DNA of 64,000 nt, from NCBI RefSeq assembly GCF_000420265.1, contig NZ_ATUP01000001.1:248001-312000 (forward strand), in the 5' to 3' direction. Below, in pieces: positions 44,604 through 54,661 of the stretch. Made by a program: the position numbers and the translations under genes. This DNA is from Oceanicaulis alexandrii DSM 11625 (lineage in GTDB: Bacteria; Pseudomonadota; Alphaproteobacteria; Caulobacterales; Maricaulaceae). Each line of letters begins with the position of its first letter. The stretch's first letter is position 1. The notes below the pieces were generated by a model. That model was not told the DNA's origin. It saw nothing but the letters and a program-made list of their open reading frames with translations, and ran no database searches.

Positions 44604-45962
44604 ATGTCCTATTCGATTGATTTCAAAACCCGCGTCGCCTTCATGAAAATCGAGGAGGAGGAACGGGAATTGTTGCGGCGGCTCAAGCCGGTCATAGAGC
44701 GTGAGTTCCCGTCCATTCTTGATGCGTTTTATGAACACCTCAAAGGCTGGCCAGAGATCTACGGCATGTTCGGCGGCGAGGCTGGCGTCAAGCACGCCCG
44801 ATCCAAGCAGCTGGAGCACTGGCTCAGGATCGCTGACGCCAAGTTTGACGAGGACTACGCCCGCTCCGTAACGGCGATCGGCAATGCGCACGCCCGTTTG
44901 AAGCTCCAGCCGCAATGGTATTTCGGCGCCTACAACTTCCTGATGATGGACCTGATCCAGGCCGTGCTCGACGAGCGCCGCAAACAGGGCGGCCTCAACG
45001 GTTGGCGCAGCCATGCTGAAGCGGCCCGCAAGCGGGTTTCGGTTCTGGTCAAAGCGGTCATGCTCGATATGGAGCTGGTGCTGAGCGTCATCTATGAGCG
45101 CCAGAACGAAGAACGACTGGAGATGTTTGACACGCTCGCCAACGAGATGGAGGCCCAGATCGGCGTCATCTCCGATACACTGGCGAAAACCTCCACCCAT
45201 CTGGCCGACAGCGCGCGCACCATGGCGAAGGACGCCGAGACCTCGTCTCAACAGGCCTCAACCGTCGCCGCCGCCGCCGAAGAAGCCACGGCGACCGCAC
45301 AGAGCGTAGCGGGCGCCTCGTCAGAGCTGACCAAGGCCATCCAGGAAATCTCCTCCAGCGCCGGTGAAGCCGCGGACGGGTCCTCGAAAGCCGCCGAGCA
45401 GGCTGAGAAGACTCGCATAACCATGAACACGCTTGATGAGGCCGCCCAGAAAATCGGTGAGATAATCACCCTGATTACGGGCGTCGCGGAGCAGACCAAC
45501 CTGCTGGCGCTGAACGCCACAATCGAAGCCGCCCGCGCCGGAGACGCCGGCAAGGGCTTTGCGGTCGTGGCCAGCGAAGTGAAATCCCTGGCCGGTCAAA
45601 CCGCCAAGGCGACCGACGAAATATCACAACAAATCAACAACATCCAAACCGTTGTGAAGAGCGCGGTCGAAGCCATCGAGGATGTGGCCCGCTCCGTCGA
45701 TCGCGTGAATGGGGTCTCCACCTCAATTTCCGCTGCGGTCGAAGAACAGAACGCTGCGACCGCCGAGATCAGCCGCAACACCGAGCAGACCGCCCAGAGC
45801 GCCGGTTCCGTGTCACAGACGATAGTGGGCGTGCTGAGCAGCGTGCAAAGCACCGCCAGCTCTGCTCAAGGCCTGGTGCAGTCGTCAGACGACCTCGGGC
45901 GACAGGCGGACAAGCTGCGGGAAGACGTGGCTCAATTCCTCAAGCGTCTGAGAGCCGCCTAG
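44604..45962 (+). CDS. Globin-coupled-sensor methyl-accepting chemotaxis protein
   Basis: Soluble aerotaxis-type receptor of 452 residues. The N-terminal globin domain (about 20-160) has the proximal haem histidine at about residue 96 in [21 protein letters not shown]. The MCP signalling domain follows, with the tip [21 protein letters not shown]. There is no membrane segment. ATG 44604 (MSYSIDFKT) is chosen; a TTG at 44592 is unlikely. It would sense oxygen, or possibly NO/CO. It converges with xseA so closely that the stop codons overlap in CTAG. Confidence 0.94.
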   Translation: MSYSIDFKTRVAFMKIEEEERELLRRLKPVIEREFPSILDAFYEHLKGWPEIYGMFGGEAGVKHARSKQLEHWLRIADAKFDEDYARSVTAIGNAHARLKLQPQWYFGAYNFLMMDLIQAVLDERRKQGGLNGWRSHAEAARKRVSVLVKAVMLDMELVLSVIYERQNEERLEMFDTLANEMEAQIGVISDTLAKTSTHLADSARTMAKDAETSSQQASTVAAAAEEATATAQSVAGASSELTKAIQEISSSAGEAADGSSKAAEQAEKTRITMNTLDEAAQKIGEIITLITGVAEQTNLLALNATIEAARAGDAGKGFAVVASEVKSLAGQTAKATDEISQQINNIQTVVKSAVEAIEDVARSVDRVNGVSTSISAAVEEQNAATAEISRNTEQTAQSAGSVSQTIVGVLSSVQSTASSAQGLVQSSDDLGRQADKLREDVAQFLKRLRAA

Positions 45963-47416
45963 AACAGGCTACCCTGATCCGGATTGGCCTGGCGCTTCTT
46001 CGCTTTAGGCGCAGGCTTTGGCTTCGCTGGCGGGGTCGGAGACGGCGCTGCGGCGGGAACAGAGGGCTTACCGTCAATCACCGCCCGGCGCTCAACGTCG
46101 TCAAAGACCAGCGACACCGCTTGACCGGCTGCAAGCGCTGCGCCCTGACGCACCAGCGCGCCGTTCTCGTCCTTGACCAGCGCAAAGCCGCGCTTGAGGA
46201 CGGATTTGTGCGACAGGGAGTCAAGCCGAGCGCCCAGGCCTGACAAGGTCCGCTCCTGGTCTGACAGTTCACGCCGGAACGCCTGGTCCAGACGGACGCC
46301 CGCCTGATTGAACCGCTCGCCTTTCAGCGCCAGATCGCGCCGGAGCGCCGCCGGGCGCATCTGAAGCGCGGCGGTCTGCAGGCGGTTGCGCTTGCGCTCC
46401 AACCCGGTCTGCGCGGCGCCATTGAGGCGGCTGGCGATGAAGTCGAGCTTTTGCGCATTCTCATTGAGCATCGCCTTGGGACTGGGCAGACCCCGTGAGG
46501 CGGATTTGAGATCGGCGGCCTTGCGGTCCAGCCCGCGCACCAGCGCGCTCATCAACCGGGCGCTGGTGGTGGAGATGCGTTCGGCCAGCTCACGCCGGAC
46601 CGGCACCGCGATCTCCGCCGCCCCGGTGGGCGTGGGCGCACGCCGATCTGACGCATAATCGATCAAGGTGGTGTCGGTTTCATGCCCCACAGCCGAGATC
46701 AAGGGGATGCGAGACGCCGCGGCGGCGCGCACCACGCTCTCCTCGTTAAAGCACCACAAATCCTCGATGGAGCCCCCGCCCCGCGCCACGATCAGCAAAT
46801 CGGGCACAGGGACGGGCCCGCCCGGCGTGATGGCGTTGAACCCCTCGATGGCGCGCGTGATCTGCTCGGCGGCCTTGTCCCCTTGCACCAGCACCGGCCA
46901 GAGCAGCACATGGGTGGGGAAGCGATCCTCCAGTCGATGCAGGATGTCGCGGATCACGGCGCCTGTGGGCGAGGTCACCACGCCGATCACGCGCGGCAAA
47001 TAGGGCAGAGCCTGCTTGCGATCGGGCGCGAAGAGGCCCTCAGCGGCCAGCGCCTTTTTGCGCGCCTCCAGCAGCGCCATCAGGGCGCCCTCGCCCGCCG
47101 GCTCCATGCGCTCGATGATCATCTGGTATTTGGAGCGCCCCGGGAAAGTCGAGAGCCGCCCTTCAGCGATCACTTCGAGGCCTTCCTCGGGCCGGAAATT
47201 GAGGTGGGCGGCCACGCCCTTCCACATCACCGCGTCGATGACGGCCTTCTCGTCCTTCATGTCCAGATAGACATGGCCGGACTTGGCGATTGTCACGCGC
47301 CCCAGCTCGCCACGCACCCGCACATGGTCATAGGCCTGCTCCACCGTGCGCTTGAGCGCGTTGGAGAGCTCGGAGACGGTGTATTCGGGCGTATTGGAGG
47401 CGCTGGCGTCAGTCAT
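45959..47416 (-). CDS. xseA: Exodeoxyribonuclease VII large subunit
   Basis: Large subunit of the single-strand exonuclease that yields short oligonucleotides. The 485 residues have the N-terminal OB-fold ([36 protein letters not shown]), the catalytic region with [14 protein letters not shown] and [15 protein letters not shown], and a long C-terminal helical part ending in a lysine-rich, proline-rich tail (GSLF). The start ATG 47416 fits. The small subunit gene is not in this window. Confidence 0.95.
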   Translation of the reverse strand: MTDASASNTPEYTVSELSNALKRTVEQAYDHVRVRGELGRVTIAKSGHVYLDMKDEKAVIDAVMWKGVAAHLNFRPEEGLEVIAEGRLSTFPGRSKYQMIIERMEPAGEGALMALLEARKKALAAEGLFAPDRKQALPYLPRVIGVVTSPTGAVIRDILHRLEDRFPTHVLLWPVLVQGDKAAEQITRAIEGFNAITPGGPVPVPDLLIVARGGGSIEDLWCFNEESVVRAAAASRIPLISAVGHETDTTLIDYASDRRAPTPTGAAEIAVPVRRELAERISTTSARLMSALVRGLDRKAADLKSASRGLPSPKAMLNENAQKLDFIASRLNGAAQTGLERKRNRLQTAALQMRPAALRRDLALKGERFNQAGVRLDQAFRRELSDQERTLSGLGARLDSLSHKSVLKRGFALVKDENGALVRQGAALAAGQAVSLVFDDVERRAVIDGKPSVPAAAPSPTPPAKPKPAPKAKKRQANPDQGSLF

Positions 47417-47550
47417 GGGCTCACCCTAGCTGCGGATTCGGACGGCGTGTACCGCTCAGGCGCCGTTGACGTGCGGCCTTCCCGAGGCCATTCAGCAGGC
47501 ACCAAGGATATCGGGCGCAGCGATTGCGCCAAAGACGGCAAGGGCGGCAC

Positions 47551-48843
47551 ATGAATATTCTCATCATCGGATCGGGCGGCCGTGAGCACGCCCTGGCCTG
47601 GAAAATCGCTCAGAGCCCGCTGGTGGACACGGTCTGGTCCGCGCCGGGCAGCGTCGCGCTGGATCAGATCGGTCCGTGCTTTGACGTCCAGCCCGATGAT
47701 CTGGAGGGTTTGCAAGCGCTTGCGTTGCAGCTGGAGCCGGACCTGATTGTCATCGGTCCCGAAGCGCCGCTGGCGCTCGGCGCGGCGGACATGCTGCGCG
47801 CGCGCGGATTTGACGTGTTCGGCCCCAACAAGGAACCCGCGCAACTGGAAGCCTCCAAAGGCTTTTCCAAGGATCTGATGGCGAAGCTGGGCGTCCCGAC
47901 CGCCGCCTATGGCCGCTTCACCGACGCCGGCAAGGCCAAGGCCTTTCTGGAGACGCTGGACGCGCCGTATGTGCTCAAGGCCGATGGCCTGGCCGCCGGC
48001 AAGGGCGTGGTGATCGCCCCCACCCTTGAGGAGGCCAAAGCCGAAGCCGAAGACATGCTGTCGGGCAAGTTCGGCGACGCCTCGGCCGAACTGGTCATCG
48101 AGGAGTTCATGCATGGCGAGGAAGCCAGCGTCTTCGTGCTGACCGATGGCGTGAACCGCATCACCCTGCCCGCCTGCCAGGATCACAAGCGCCTTCTGGA
48201 TCATGACGAAGGCCCCAATACCGGCGGCATGGGCGCGTACTGCCCCGCCCCGGTGATGACGCCTGAGCTGATGGCGCAAGTGGATGAAGAGATCGCTGCG
48301 CCCATGCTCGACGGCCTCAACCAGGCCGGCCATCCCTATCAGGGCGTGCTTTACATCGGTTTGATGATCACCCCAGAAGGCCCCAAAGTGGTTGAGTTCA
48401 ATGTCCGCTTTGGCGATCCGGAGTGCCAGGTTCTGATGGCGTCCATGCAGGACGACATCGTGCCGGTGCTCCTGGCCTGCGCGACGGGCGGCATGCCCGA
48501 ACGCGATTTCCAGTCCCTGCTGCCTGCTGCGGATCAGGCCCTGCCGGCTGCGACTGTTGTGCTGGCGACCAGCGGCTATCCCGGCGCCTACGCCAAAGGC
48601 TCGGTGATCCAGAACGTGAAAGCCGCCGGCGAGATCGACGGCGTCACCGTGTTTCACGCCGGAACCGGCACCAATGACAATGGCGACCTGATCGCCACGG
48701 GCGGTCGTGTGCTCAATGTGACCGCTGTCGGCGATGACCTGAAACAAGCCGTAGAGCGGTGCTACAAGGCCGTGGACACGATTGACTGGCCCGAAGGCGT
48801 CTGTCGCCGCGACATCGCCTGGCGAGCCCTCAACCGCGAGTAA
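47551..48843 (+). CDS. purD: Phosphoribosylamine--glycine ligase
   Basis: GAR synthetase, second step of purine synthesis. The 430 residues start MNILIIGSGGREHALAWKIA and show the ATP-grasp region VLKADGLAAGKGVVIAP, EASVFVLTDG and VVEFNVRFGDPECQVLM. The ATG 47551 is the family start with AAGGG before it; the frame is open 27 nt further up. The GNAT gene begins 8 nt later. Confidence 0.97.
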   Translation: MNILIIGSGGREHALAWKIAQSPLVDTVWSAPGSVALDQIGPCFDVQPDDLEGLQALALQLEPDLIVIGPEAPLALGAADMLRARGFDVFGPNKEPAQLEASKGFSKDLMAKLGVPTAAYGRFTDAGKAKAFLETLDAPYVLKADGLAAGKGVVIAPTLEEAKAEAEDMLSGKFGDASAELVIEEFMHGEEASVFVLTDGVNRITLPACQDHKRLLDHDEGPNTGGMGAYCPAPVMTPELMAQVDEEIAAPMLDGLNQAGHPYQGVLYIGLMITPEGPKVVEFNVRFGDPECQVLMASMQDDIVPVLLACATGGMPERDFQSLLPAADQALPAATVVLATSGYPGAYAKGSVIQNVKAAGEIDGVTVFHAGTGTNDNGDLIATGGRVLNVTAVGDDLKQAVERCYKAVDTIDWPEGVCRRDIAWRALNRE

Positions 48844-48851
48844 GGCATACT

Positions 48852-49367
48852 ATGGACGCCACCCGGATCACGATCAGCACGCCCGAGGACCAGGACGCGC
48901 TTCTTGCGCTTTATCCGCGAGCCTTTCCAGAGGAAGACCTGACGGGGCTGGTCGCGGCTCTGCTCAGCCACCCCGACGTCTTGTCCCTGACCGCCTGGAC
49001 AGGACTCAGCATTGCCGGGCACGCCGCGCTGACCCGATGCTCCGTCACTGAGAGCGATGCGCGTGTGGCTCTGCTGGGGCCGCTCTGCGTGGCGCCGGAA
49101 GCCCAGCGTCAGGGATTGGGCCGCGCCTTGATCGAAGAGGCGGCTCATCAACTGGAAGCTGAAGGCGTGAGCGCAATGCTGGTGCTGGGCGATCCCGATT
49201 ATTATGCCTTGCGCGGCTTTGATCAGGTCAGCCCGATCGAGCCGCCTTATCCGCTCAAACCGGAATGGCGCGACGCCTGGCGTATGAGAACTCTAAGCCC
49301 GCAGGCGCCCGAGCGCGGGACCTTGCAAGTCCCCGCGCCCTGGGCCGATCCGGCGCTTTGGTCCTAA
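48852..49367 (+). CDS. GNAT-family N-acetyltransferase
   Basis: A 171-residue acetyltransferase of the YhbS-like group. The acetyl-CoA loop is APEAQRQGLGRALIEEA (the Q/R-x-x-G-x-G/A pattern), followed by LVLGDPDYYALRGFDQV. It starts 8 nt after purD and is probably cotranscribed. The substrate is unknown; the end meets the protease gene tail to tail (4 nt apart). Confidence 0.88.
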   Translation: MDATRITISTPEDQDALLALYPRAFPEEDLTGLVAALLSHPDVLSLTAWTGLSIAGHAALTRCSVTESDARVALLGPLCVAPEAQRQGLGRALIEEAAHQLEAEGVSAMLVLGDPDYYALRGFDQVSPIEPPYPLKPEWRDAWRMRTLSPQAPERGTLQVPAPWADPALWS

Positions 49368-49371
49368 GCCG

Positions 49372-50760
49372 CTAAAGCGACAGCGTCCGTGAGAACCGCT
49401 CACCCTGGCGTTCGATTTCCATCGGCCAGTTTTTCTCGCCGTCCAGATCGCGCAAGACCCGGTTGAGGTCGATCAGGGTTTCGATCCGCTCTTCATTGAT
49501 GGAGAGAATGCGGTCCCCCGGGCGGAACCCGAAATACGCCGCCGCTGAGCGACGCGTGACGCCAGAAACGAGCACCCCATCCATAAAGGGGTCAATGCCA
49601 TTCTCTTCATTAAAGGCGGGACTGAGCTGGACCAGCTCGGCGCCGTGAAGCGGATTTTCACCGGAAATATCCATCCGGGCGCCCTCAACCGCGCCGGGCG
49701 CCGGTTCCGCATCCACATTCAGCACACGCTCACGTCCGTCACGCAGCACGGTCAGCGCAGCGCTATCGCCAATCATGCGGGTCGCAAAGCGGAACCGTGC
49801 GCCGATCTCGTCATTGACCTCGACGCCATCCACCGCAATCACCACATCGCCCTGTTCGAGCCCGGCGCGGTCCGCCGCGCCGCCCTCCCACAGATCCGCG
49901 ACGATCGCCCCGCGCGGACGGTCCAGCCCCAGAGAGCTGGCGAGGTCCTGAGTCACGGGCTGCAGGCGGGCGCCCAGCCAGGGCCGGATGATCTCGCCAT
50001 CCACCAAAGCCGCTTCGACCACAGTGCGCACCATTTCAGAGGGAATGGCGAAGCCAATACCGTTTGATCCGCCAGAGCGCGAAAAGATCGCGGTGTTCAC
50101 GCCGATCAGCTGACCATCCATATCCACCAGGGCGCCGCCGGAATTGCCCGGATTCACCGCCGCATCGGTCTGGATGAAGAAGGCATAGTCGGAAATGCCC
50201 ACATCCGTGCGCGCCAGCGCCGAGACAATGCCGCTGGTCACCGTCTGCCCCACACCGAACGGATTGCCGATGGCGAGCACCAGATCGCCCACTTCGCTAT
50301 CACCAGCGTCATCATACGGCAGGACGGGCAAGGCCTCGTCCGTGCTGATCTTGAGGACGGCGAGATCCGTACGCTCGTCCGCCAGCAGCAACTCCGCTTC
50401 AAACTCGCGCCGGTCTGACAAGACGACGCGCAGATCCTGCGCGCCCTGAACCACGTGGTTATTGGTGACGATGACGCCGCTGGCGTCCACGATCACGCCG
50501 GACCCCAGTGAGTTCACCTCACGCTCACGCACTTGCGGGCCGAAGAAACGCTCGAAAAAGGGATCGCCCGCGAACGGCGTGCGTTGAGCGATGACCCGGC
50601 GCGAATAGACGTTCACCACCGCAGGCGCCGCCTGACGCACCACGGGCGCAAAGGACAACTGAACCTGAGCCTGTGTGTCAGGAACGGCGCGCTCTTGCGC
50701 CGTAACCGGCGCGATGAGAGCCGCACTGGCTGCAAGCGCGAGGGACAGGGTTCGGAACAT
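49372..50760 (-). CDS. Do-family periplasmic serine endoprotease (DegP/DegQ-like)
   Basis: HtrA-type protease/chaperone of the periplasm. The 462 residues start with a signal peptide (ending near VTAQE), then the trypsin-like domain with catalytic His (VTNNHVVQG), Asp (RTDLAVLK) and Ser (NPGNSGGALVD), and two PDZ-like domains at about 260 onward (the second is short and less typical). Three Do genes occur in some relatives, so the choice between degP and degQ is left open. GAGGAG is near the ATG at 50760. Confidence 0.93.
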   Translation of the reverse strand: MFRTLSLALAASAALIAPVTAQERAVPDTQAQVQLSFAPVVRQAAPAVVNVYSRRVIAQRTPFAGDPFFERFFGPQVREREVNSLGSGVIVDASGVIVTNNHVVQGAQDLRVVLSDRREFEAELLLADERTDLAVLKISTDEALPVLPYDDAGDSEVGDLVLAIGNPFGVGQTVTSGIVSALARTDVGISDYAFFIQTDAAVNPGNSGGALVDMDGQLIGVNTAIFSRSGGSNGIGFAIPSEMVRTVVEAALVDGEIIRPWLGARLQPVTQDLASSLGLDRPRGAIVADLWEGGAADRAGLEQGDVVIAVDGVEVNDEIGARFRFATRMIGDSAALTVLRDGRERVLNVDAEPAPGAVEGARMDISGENPLHGAELVQLSPAFNEENGIDPFMDGVLVSGVTRRSAAAYFGFRPGDRILSINEERIETLIDLNRVLRDLDGEKNWPMEIERQGERFSRTLSL

Positions 50761-50785
50761 GGAGCAATCTCCTCAGGGTAAGCCT

Positions 50786-50808
50786 GTAATGACAAAGCAA
50801 ATGTCAGG
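50786..50808. promoter_or_regulatory. Inverted repeat upstream of the Deg protease gene
   Basis: TGACA (50790-50794) and TGTCA (50802-50806) face each other across 7 nt, in the divergent gap between the protease and DUF1232 genes. It could be an operator or a chance repeat. Confidence 0.35.
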
Positions 50809-50920
50809 CCGATGTAGGATGGCCAACCGGGCCTGAACAGAGGCTGAGCAATTACGATTTCGCAAGATCGACACCCAACACGTCAGAATTTGGGCTAAAC
50901 TGCTCAGGAAGGGAAACGTC

Positions 50921-51445
50921 ATGCGCAACACGATCAATCGTCTGATATTCCGTCGCGGCAAAGGCGAGAAAACTCTGGCGAAAATCCAGGAAAAGGCCGA
51001 GGCGGCCTACACTCCGCTCTATCGGGAGGGACGGACGCCTGCGCTGGACCGCGCCGAAGAGCTGGCCCTTCAGCGCGTGGCCGAGGCGGCTGAGCGCACC
51101 GAAGACGAATTTGCGCGCGACGAAGCCAAGGTCGAAGCCGGTTTCTGGCCGAAGGTCCAGCGAGTCGCCCGGCAAATCCCGTTCCTGGAAGATCTGGTGG
51201 CCGCCTATTACGCCATGCGTGACCCGGAAACGCCGCTCCGGGTGCGCGCCGCCCTCGCCCTGGGCCTGCTCTACTTTTTGTGGATCTTCGACATCATTCC
51301 CGATTTTCTCGGCTTCGTCGGATACGCCGATGACGGCACCGTGCTGACCACGATCATCCTGCAAGTGGGCGGCGCGATCACGGACGCCCACCGCGCCAAG
51401 GCGCGCGAGGCTCTGGGCATGGCCACGCCTCAGTCAGACCCGTAA
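50921..51445 (+). CDS. DUF1232 (YkvA-like) protein
   Basis: A 174-residue protein with the DUF1232 segment (LGLLYFLWIFDIIPDFLGFVGYADDGTVL) at about residues 108-140, next to one or two hydrophobic stretches. The N-terminal half is charged and helical. Such proteins occur widely as membrane-associated proteins of unknown function. AGGAAGGGA precedes the ATG. Its last 12 bases overlap the regulator gene on the other strand. Confidence 0.85.
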   Translation: MRNTINRLIFRRGKGEKTLAKIQEKAEAAYTPLYREGRTPALDRAEELALQRVAEAAERTEDEFARDEAKVEAGFWPKVQRVARQIPFLEDLVAAYYAMRDPETPLRVRAALALGLLYFLWIFDIIPDFLGFVGYADDGTVLTTIILQVGGAITDAHRAKAREALGMATPQSDP

Positions 51446-52168
51446 ATCCTCACCGTTCCAGATGTGCTTGAACTCATCGAGCGGGCGCAGCCTGAACCGC
51501 GTACCGGTCAGGCTGGCCGCCTGTATGCGATCACAGCGGAAGGTCCGCGGCTCGCCTCGGAAATGATCAAAGGCGATGACGTACCAGACCGGATATTTCA
51601 GCAAAAGATAGTGAGGCTCGATCTGACGCTCTGACATCTCCAGGTCTTCGCGCTGATAGCGAATCTCGAGCCGCTCCTTGTCCATGAAGGCCTGATGCAA
51701 CGCCTTGATCACCAGATCAGGCGGCGGCGATGCGCTCACCTGAACGAAGGTCGATGCGGTCACCCCCACGAGTATCCTCGATTTCAGGGCCTCCACCCTC
51801 TCCCGTTTATCCGCAGAGAAGGACGCAATGAGCTGCCGTCTCACACTCTCAAGGCTCGCCAGAAAGATCGGCGAGCCCATTTTCTGAGCGACTTCGATGC
51901 CTATGAGAAGGTCGACCGCTTCAGCGTAAGCGAGATTCAGCCGCCCCACGCCCCATCGACGGTCAAGCCGAACGCCGCCCCCTCGCCCGCGATCAGCCTC
52001 GACAGGCAGCCCTTGTTCACGCAAGAGCGCCAGATCACGCGCCAGCGTACGCTCGCTGACGCCAAGCTGCTTAGCCAGATCCTTGATGATGCAGAACGGC
52101 TCGGCCTTCAGCTGCGCGGTCAGCCGCTCAAGCCGTTGCAGGCGATTGGATGAATTTGACCGGGGCAC
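51434..52168 (-). CDS. YafY-like transcriptional regulator (HTH plus WYL domain)
   Basis: A 244-residue regulator. The N-terminal HTH_11-type winged helix is RLERLTAQLKAEPFCIIKDLAKQLGVSERTLARDLALL (about residues 12-50), followed by a middle linker and a C-terminal WYL domain (LKYPVWYVIAFDHFRGEPRTFRCDRIQ). The only in-frame start after the last stop context is GTG 52168, with no ribosome site, so the mRNA may be leaderless. It is divergent from a VOC gene (80 nt), the usual neighbour of such regulators. Confidence 0.85.
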   Translation of the reverse strand: MPRSNSSNRLQRLERLTAQLKAEPFCIIKDLAKQLGVSERTLARDLALLREQGLPVEADRGRGGGVRLDRRWGVGRLNLAYAEAVDLLIGIEVAQKMGSPIFLASLESVRRQLIASFSADKRERVEALKSRILVGVTASTFVQVSASPPPDLVIKALHQAFMDKERLEIRYQREDLEMSERQIEPHYLLLKYPVWYVIAFDHFRGEPRTFRCDRIQAASLTGTRFRLRPLDEFKHIWNGEDLRV

Positions 52169-52248
52169 AAAACTAATACGACATAAAATGTTATATTTGC
52201 CAATAGCGTCGCGGCTCACAAACCTATCGTCACTTGGGAGATTTTGAC

Positions 52249-52611
52249 GTGCAGATGAACTATTTCGTCGCCGGGACGAACAATATGGCGGCTGCCACAG
52301 CCTTCTACGATCAGCTCTTCGGCCATTTCGGCATCGCGCAGGCGGCGCGGACCGAGCGCATGACCTACTGGCTGGGAGAGGGTTTCGCGTTCGCTGTCGC
52401 TGAACCCTTTGACGGCGAGCCTGCAACACATGGCAACGGGACCATGATCGGCTTCAATGTCGGATCTGCGGATCAGGTGGACGCACTCTATCGGAAAGTT
52501 CTTGAACTCGGCGGCTCGGATGAAGGCAAACCCGGACAGCGCGGGCCGTATTATTCCGCGTATGTAAGAGATCTCGACAACAACAAGATCTGCTTGAACG
52601 CCACGGTCTAG
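52249..52611 (+). CDS. VOC-superfamily protein, probable target of the WYL regulator
   Basis: A 120-residue glyoxalase-like protein (MNYFVAGTNNMAAATAFYDQLFG, SAYVRDLDNNKICLN). GTG 52249 has GGGAG 8 nt upstream and is chosen; ATG 52255 would be too far from it. It lies divergent from the regulator across an AT-rich promoter gap. Its enzymatic role is unknown. Confidence 0.84.
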   Translation: MQMNYFVAGTNNMAAATAFYDQLFGHFGIAQAARTERMTYWLGEGFAFAVAEPFDGEPATHGNGTMIGFNVGSADQVDALYRKVLELGGSDEGKPGQRGPYYSAYVRDLDNNKICLNATV

Positions 52612-52624
52612 ACACCTGCAAACG

Positions 52625-52657
52625 AAAAAGGGCCGCATCCAGAAGATGCGGCCCTTT
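52625..52657. terminator. Bidirectional terminator between VOC gene and rplQ
   Basis: The stem AAAGGGCCGCATC / GATGCGGCCCTTT (loop CAGAA) has A-run before and T-run after, so it can end both the VOC gene and the ribosomal-protein cluster. Confidence 0.87.
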
Positions 52658-52679
52658 ATTCAGTCGAGAGTGCGAAGAC

Positions 52680-53099
52680 CTAGTCTTCAGCGGCCTCGGC
52701 CGCCTCTTCGCGCGCACGGTCGGCGGCGCCTTTGGCGGACGGATCGCGATCAACCAGTTCGATCACAGCCATCGGAGCGTTGTCGCCATGACGGAAGCCG
52801 GCTTTCAGAACGCGGGTGTAACCACCCTGACGCTCCTGGTAGCGCGGGCCGAGGGCTTCAAACAGCTTGGCCACCTGATCCTTGTTGCGGATCTTGGAGA
52901 TCGCCTGACGGCGAGCGTGCAGATCACCGCGTTTGGCCAGGGTGATGAGCTTGTCCATGATCGGCTTGAGCTCTTTGGCCTTCGGCAGGGTGGTGACGAT
53001 TTGTTCGTGCTCGATCAGCGACGCGGCCATGTTGGCGAACATGGCGCGACGGTGGGTCGAGGTGCGGTTAAGCTTGCGGTGGGCGACGCCATGACGCAT
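52680..53099 (-). CDS. rplQ: 50S ribosomal protein L17
   Basis: 139 residues with the L17 start [20 protein letters not shown] and a charged alanine/glutamate C-terminal tail that is longer than in E. coli (127). Last gene of the alpha operon after rpoA, ended by a strong terminator. Confidence 0.97.
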   Translation of the reverse strand: MRHGVAHRKLNRTSTHRRAMFANMAASLIEHEQIVTTLPKAKELKPIMDKLITLAKRGDLHARRQAISKIRNKDQVAKLFEALGPRYQERQGGYTRVLKAGFRHGDNAPMAVIELVDRDPSAKGAADRAREEAAEAAED

Positions 53100-53146
53100 C
53101 GGTGTTCTCCTTCAATCCCGGTTAGGGACGCCTCGCGGCGCGCCTC

Positions 53147-54166
53147 CTAGATTTGATCCTCATATTTTTTGGCGAGATCTTCGATGTTCTCCGGCGGCCA
53201 GTTCGGCGCGTCCATGCCCAGATGCAGACCCATCTGTGCGAGAACTTCCTTGATCTCGTTGAGCGATTTGCGACCGAAGTTCGGGGTGCGGAGCATTTCC
53301 GCCTCGGACTTCTGAATGAGGTCGCCGATATAGACGATGTTGTCGTTCTTCAGGCAATTCGCCGAACGCACGGACAGTTCCAGCTCGTCCACCTTTTTGA
53401 GGAGGGCCGGGTTGAAGTCCAGCTCGGGTTTGTCGTCTTCCGCCGCACGGGCTTCGGACGGCTCTTCGAAGTTCACGAAGATCTGGAACTGGTCCTGCAG
53501 GATGCGCGCAGCATAAGCCACGGCATCTTCAGGGGTCACAGCGCCGTTGGTTTCGACTTCCAGGATCAGCTTGTCATAGTCGAGCACCTGACCTTCACGC
53601 GTGTTCTCCACGCGATAGGCCACGCGCTTGACCGGGCTGTACAGCGCATCCACGCCGATGAGGCCGATCGGGGCGTCTTCGGGACGGTTGCGGTCAGCCG
53701 GGACATAGCCTTTGCCGGTGTTCACGGTCAGGACCATGCGCACGTCCGCATCCTCGTCGAGAGTGCAGATGACGTGATCCTTGTTGATGATCTCGACGTC
53801 GGCGGTCTCTTCGATGTCTGCGGCGGTCACTTCGCCCGGGCCCTGCTTTTTCAGGGTCAGACGCTTGGGACCTTCGCCATGCATGCGCAGAGCGACCTGC
53901 TTGAGGTTCAGGATGATGTCGGTGACATCTTCCCGCACGCCCTTGATGGACGAGAACTCGTGCAGCACGGAATCAATCTGCACGGCCGTGATCGACGCGC
54001 CCTGCAGCGAGGACAGCAGAATACGGCGCAGCGCATTGCCCAAAGTCATGCCGAAGCCGCGCTCGAGCGGCTCAGCAATGATTTTGGCTTGGCGCACCGG
54101 ATCAAAGCCAGGTTGGACTTCCGGCTTCATCGGGCGGATCAGTTCCTGCCAGTTCTTCTCAATCAC
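53147..54166 (-). CDS. rpoA: RNA polymerase alpha subunit
   Basis: Assembles RNA polymerase (N-terminal domain) and contacts UP elements and activators (C-terminal domain). The 339-residue form starts [12 protein letters not shown], the family start. It uses GTG 54166, 8 nt after GAAGGGG; ATG 54172 and GTG 54175 add only two or three residues. The N-terminal domain includes [22 protein letters not shown], and the C-terminal domain ends in [14 protein letters not shown] and [19 protein letters not shown]. Confidence 0.97.
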   Translation of the reverse strand: MIEKNWQELIRPMKPEVQPGFDPVRQAKIIAEPLERGFGMTLGNALRRILLSSLQGASITAVQIDSVLHEFSSIKGVREDVTDIILNLKQVALRMHGEGPKRLTLKKQGPGEVTAADIEETADVEIINKDHVICTLDEDADVRMVLTVNTGKGYVPADRNRPEDAPIGLIGVDALYSPVKRVAYRVENTREGQVLDYDKLILEVETNGAVTPEDAVAYAARILQDQFQIFVNFEEPSEARAAEDDKPELDFNPALLKKVDELELSVRSANCLKNDNIVYIGDLIQKSEAEMLRTPNFGRKSLNEIKEVLAQMGLHLGMDAPNWPPENIEDLAKKYEDQI

Positions 54167-54229
54167 GGACATCACCCCTTCAGGCGTGCGGCGCGACAGT
54201 CATAGGGACTGCGCGCCGGACCAAAGTCG

Positions 54230-54257
54230 TCAATCAACGCATTACGGCGTTGATTGA
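54230..54257 (-). other. Hairpin between rpsK and rpoA
   Basis: Perfect 11-bp stem TCAATCAACGC / GCGTTGATTGA with a 6-nt loop. It sits in the 93-nt gap between rpsK and rpoA. There is no T-run, so it may be a processing or stabilising site. Confidence 0.55.
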
Positions 54258-54259
54258 AT

Positions 54260-54649
54260 TTAGACGCGGCGGCGCTTCGGCGGACGGCAGCCATTGTGCG
54301 GAATCGAGGTCACGTCGTGGATCGTCGTGATCGTGAAACCGACAGACTGCAGCGCACGCAGCGCAGACTCACGGCCCGAACCCGGACCAGAGACTTTCAC
54401 TTCCAGCGTCTTCACGCCGTGCTCTTGCGCTTTACGGCCTGCATCTTCAGCAGCAACCTGCGCAGCATACGGCGTGGATTTACGCGAGCCCTTGAACCCC
54501 ATGGCGCCAGCCGACGACCAGGAAATCGCATTTCCCTGCGCATCGGTGATGGTGATCATGGTGTTGTTGAAGCTGGCGTTCACGTGTGCGACGCCGGCCG
54601 TGATATTCTTGCGCTCGCGGCGGCGGACGCGGGACGGTTCTTTTGCCAT
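54260..54649 (-). CDS. rpsK: 30S ribosomal protein S11
   Basis: 129 residues with the S11 marks [46 protein letters not shown] and the end [11 protein letters not shown]. Fits the family length and order in the alpha operon. Confidence 0.97.
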   Translation of the reverse strand: MAKEPSRVRRRERKNITAGVAHVNASFNNTMITITDAQGNAISWSSAGAMGFKGSRKSTPYAAQVAAEDAGRKAQEHGVKTLEVKVSGPGSGRESALRALQSVGFTITTIHDVTSIPHNGCRPPKRRRV

Positions 54650-54661
54650 TACCCTGCTTCC

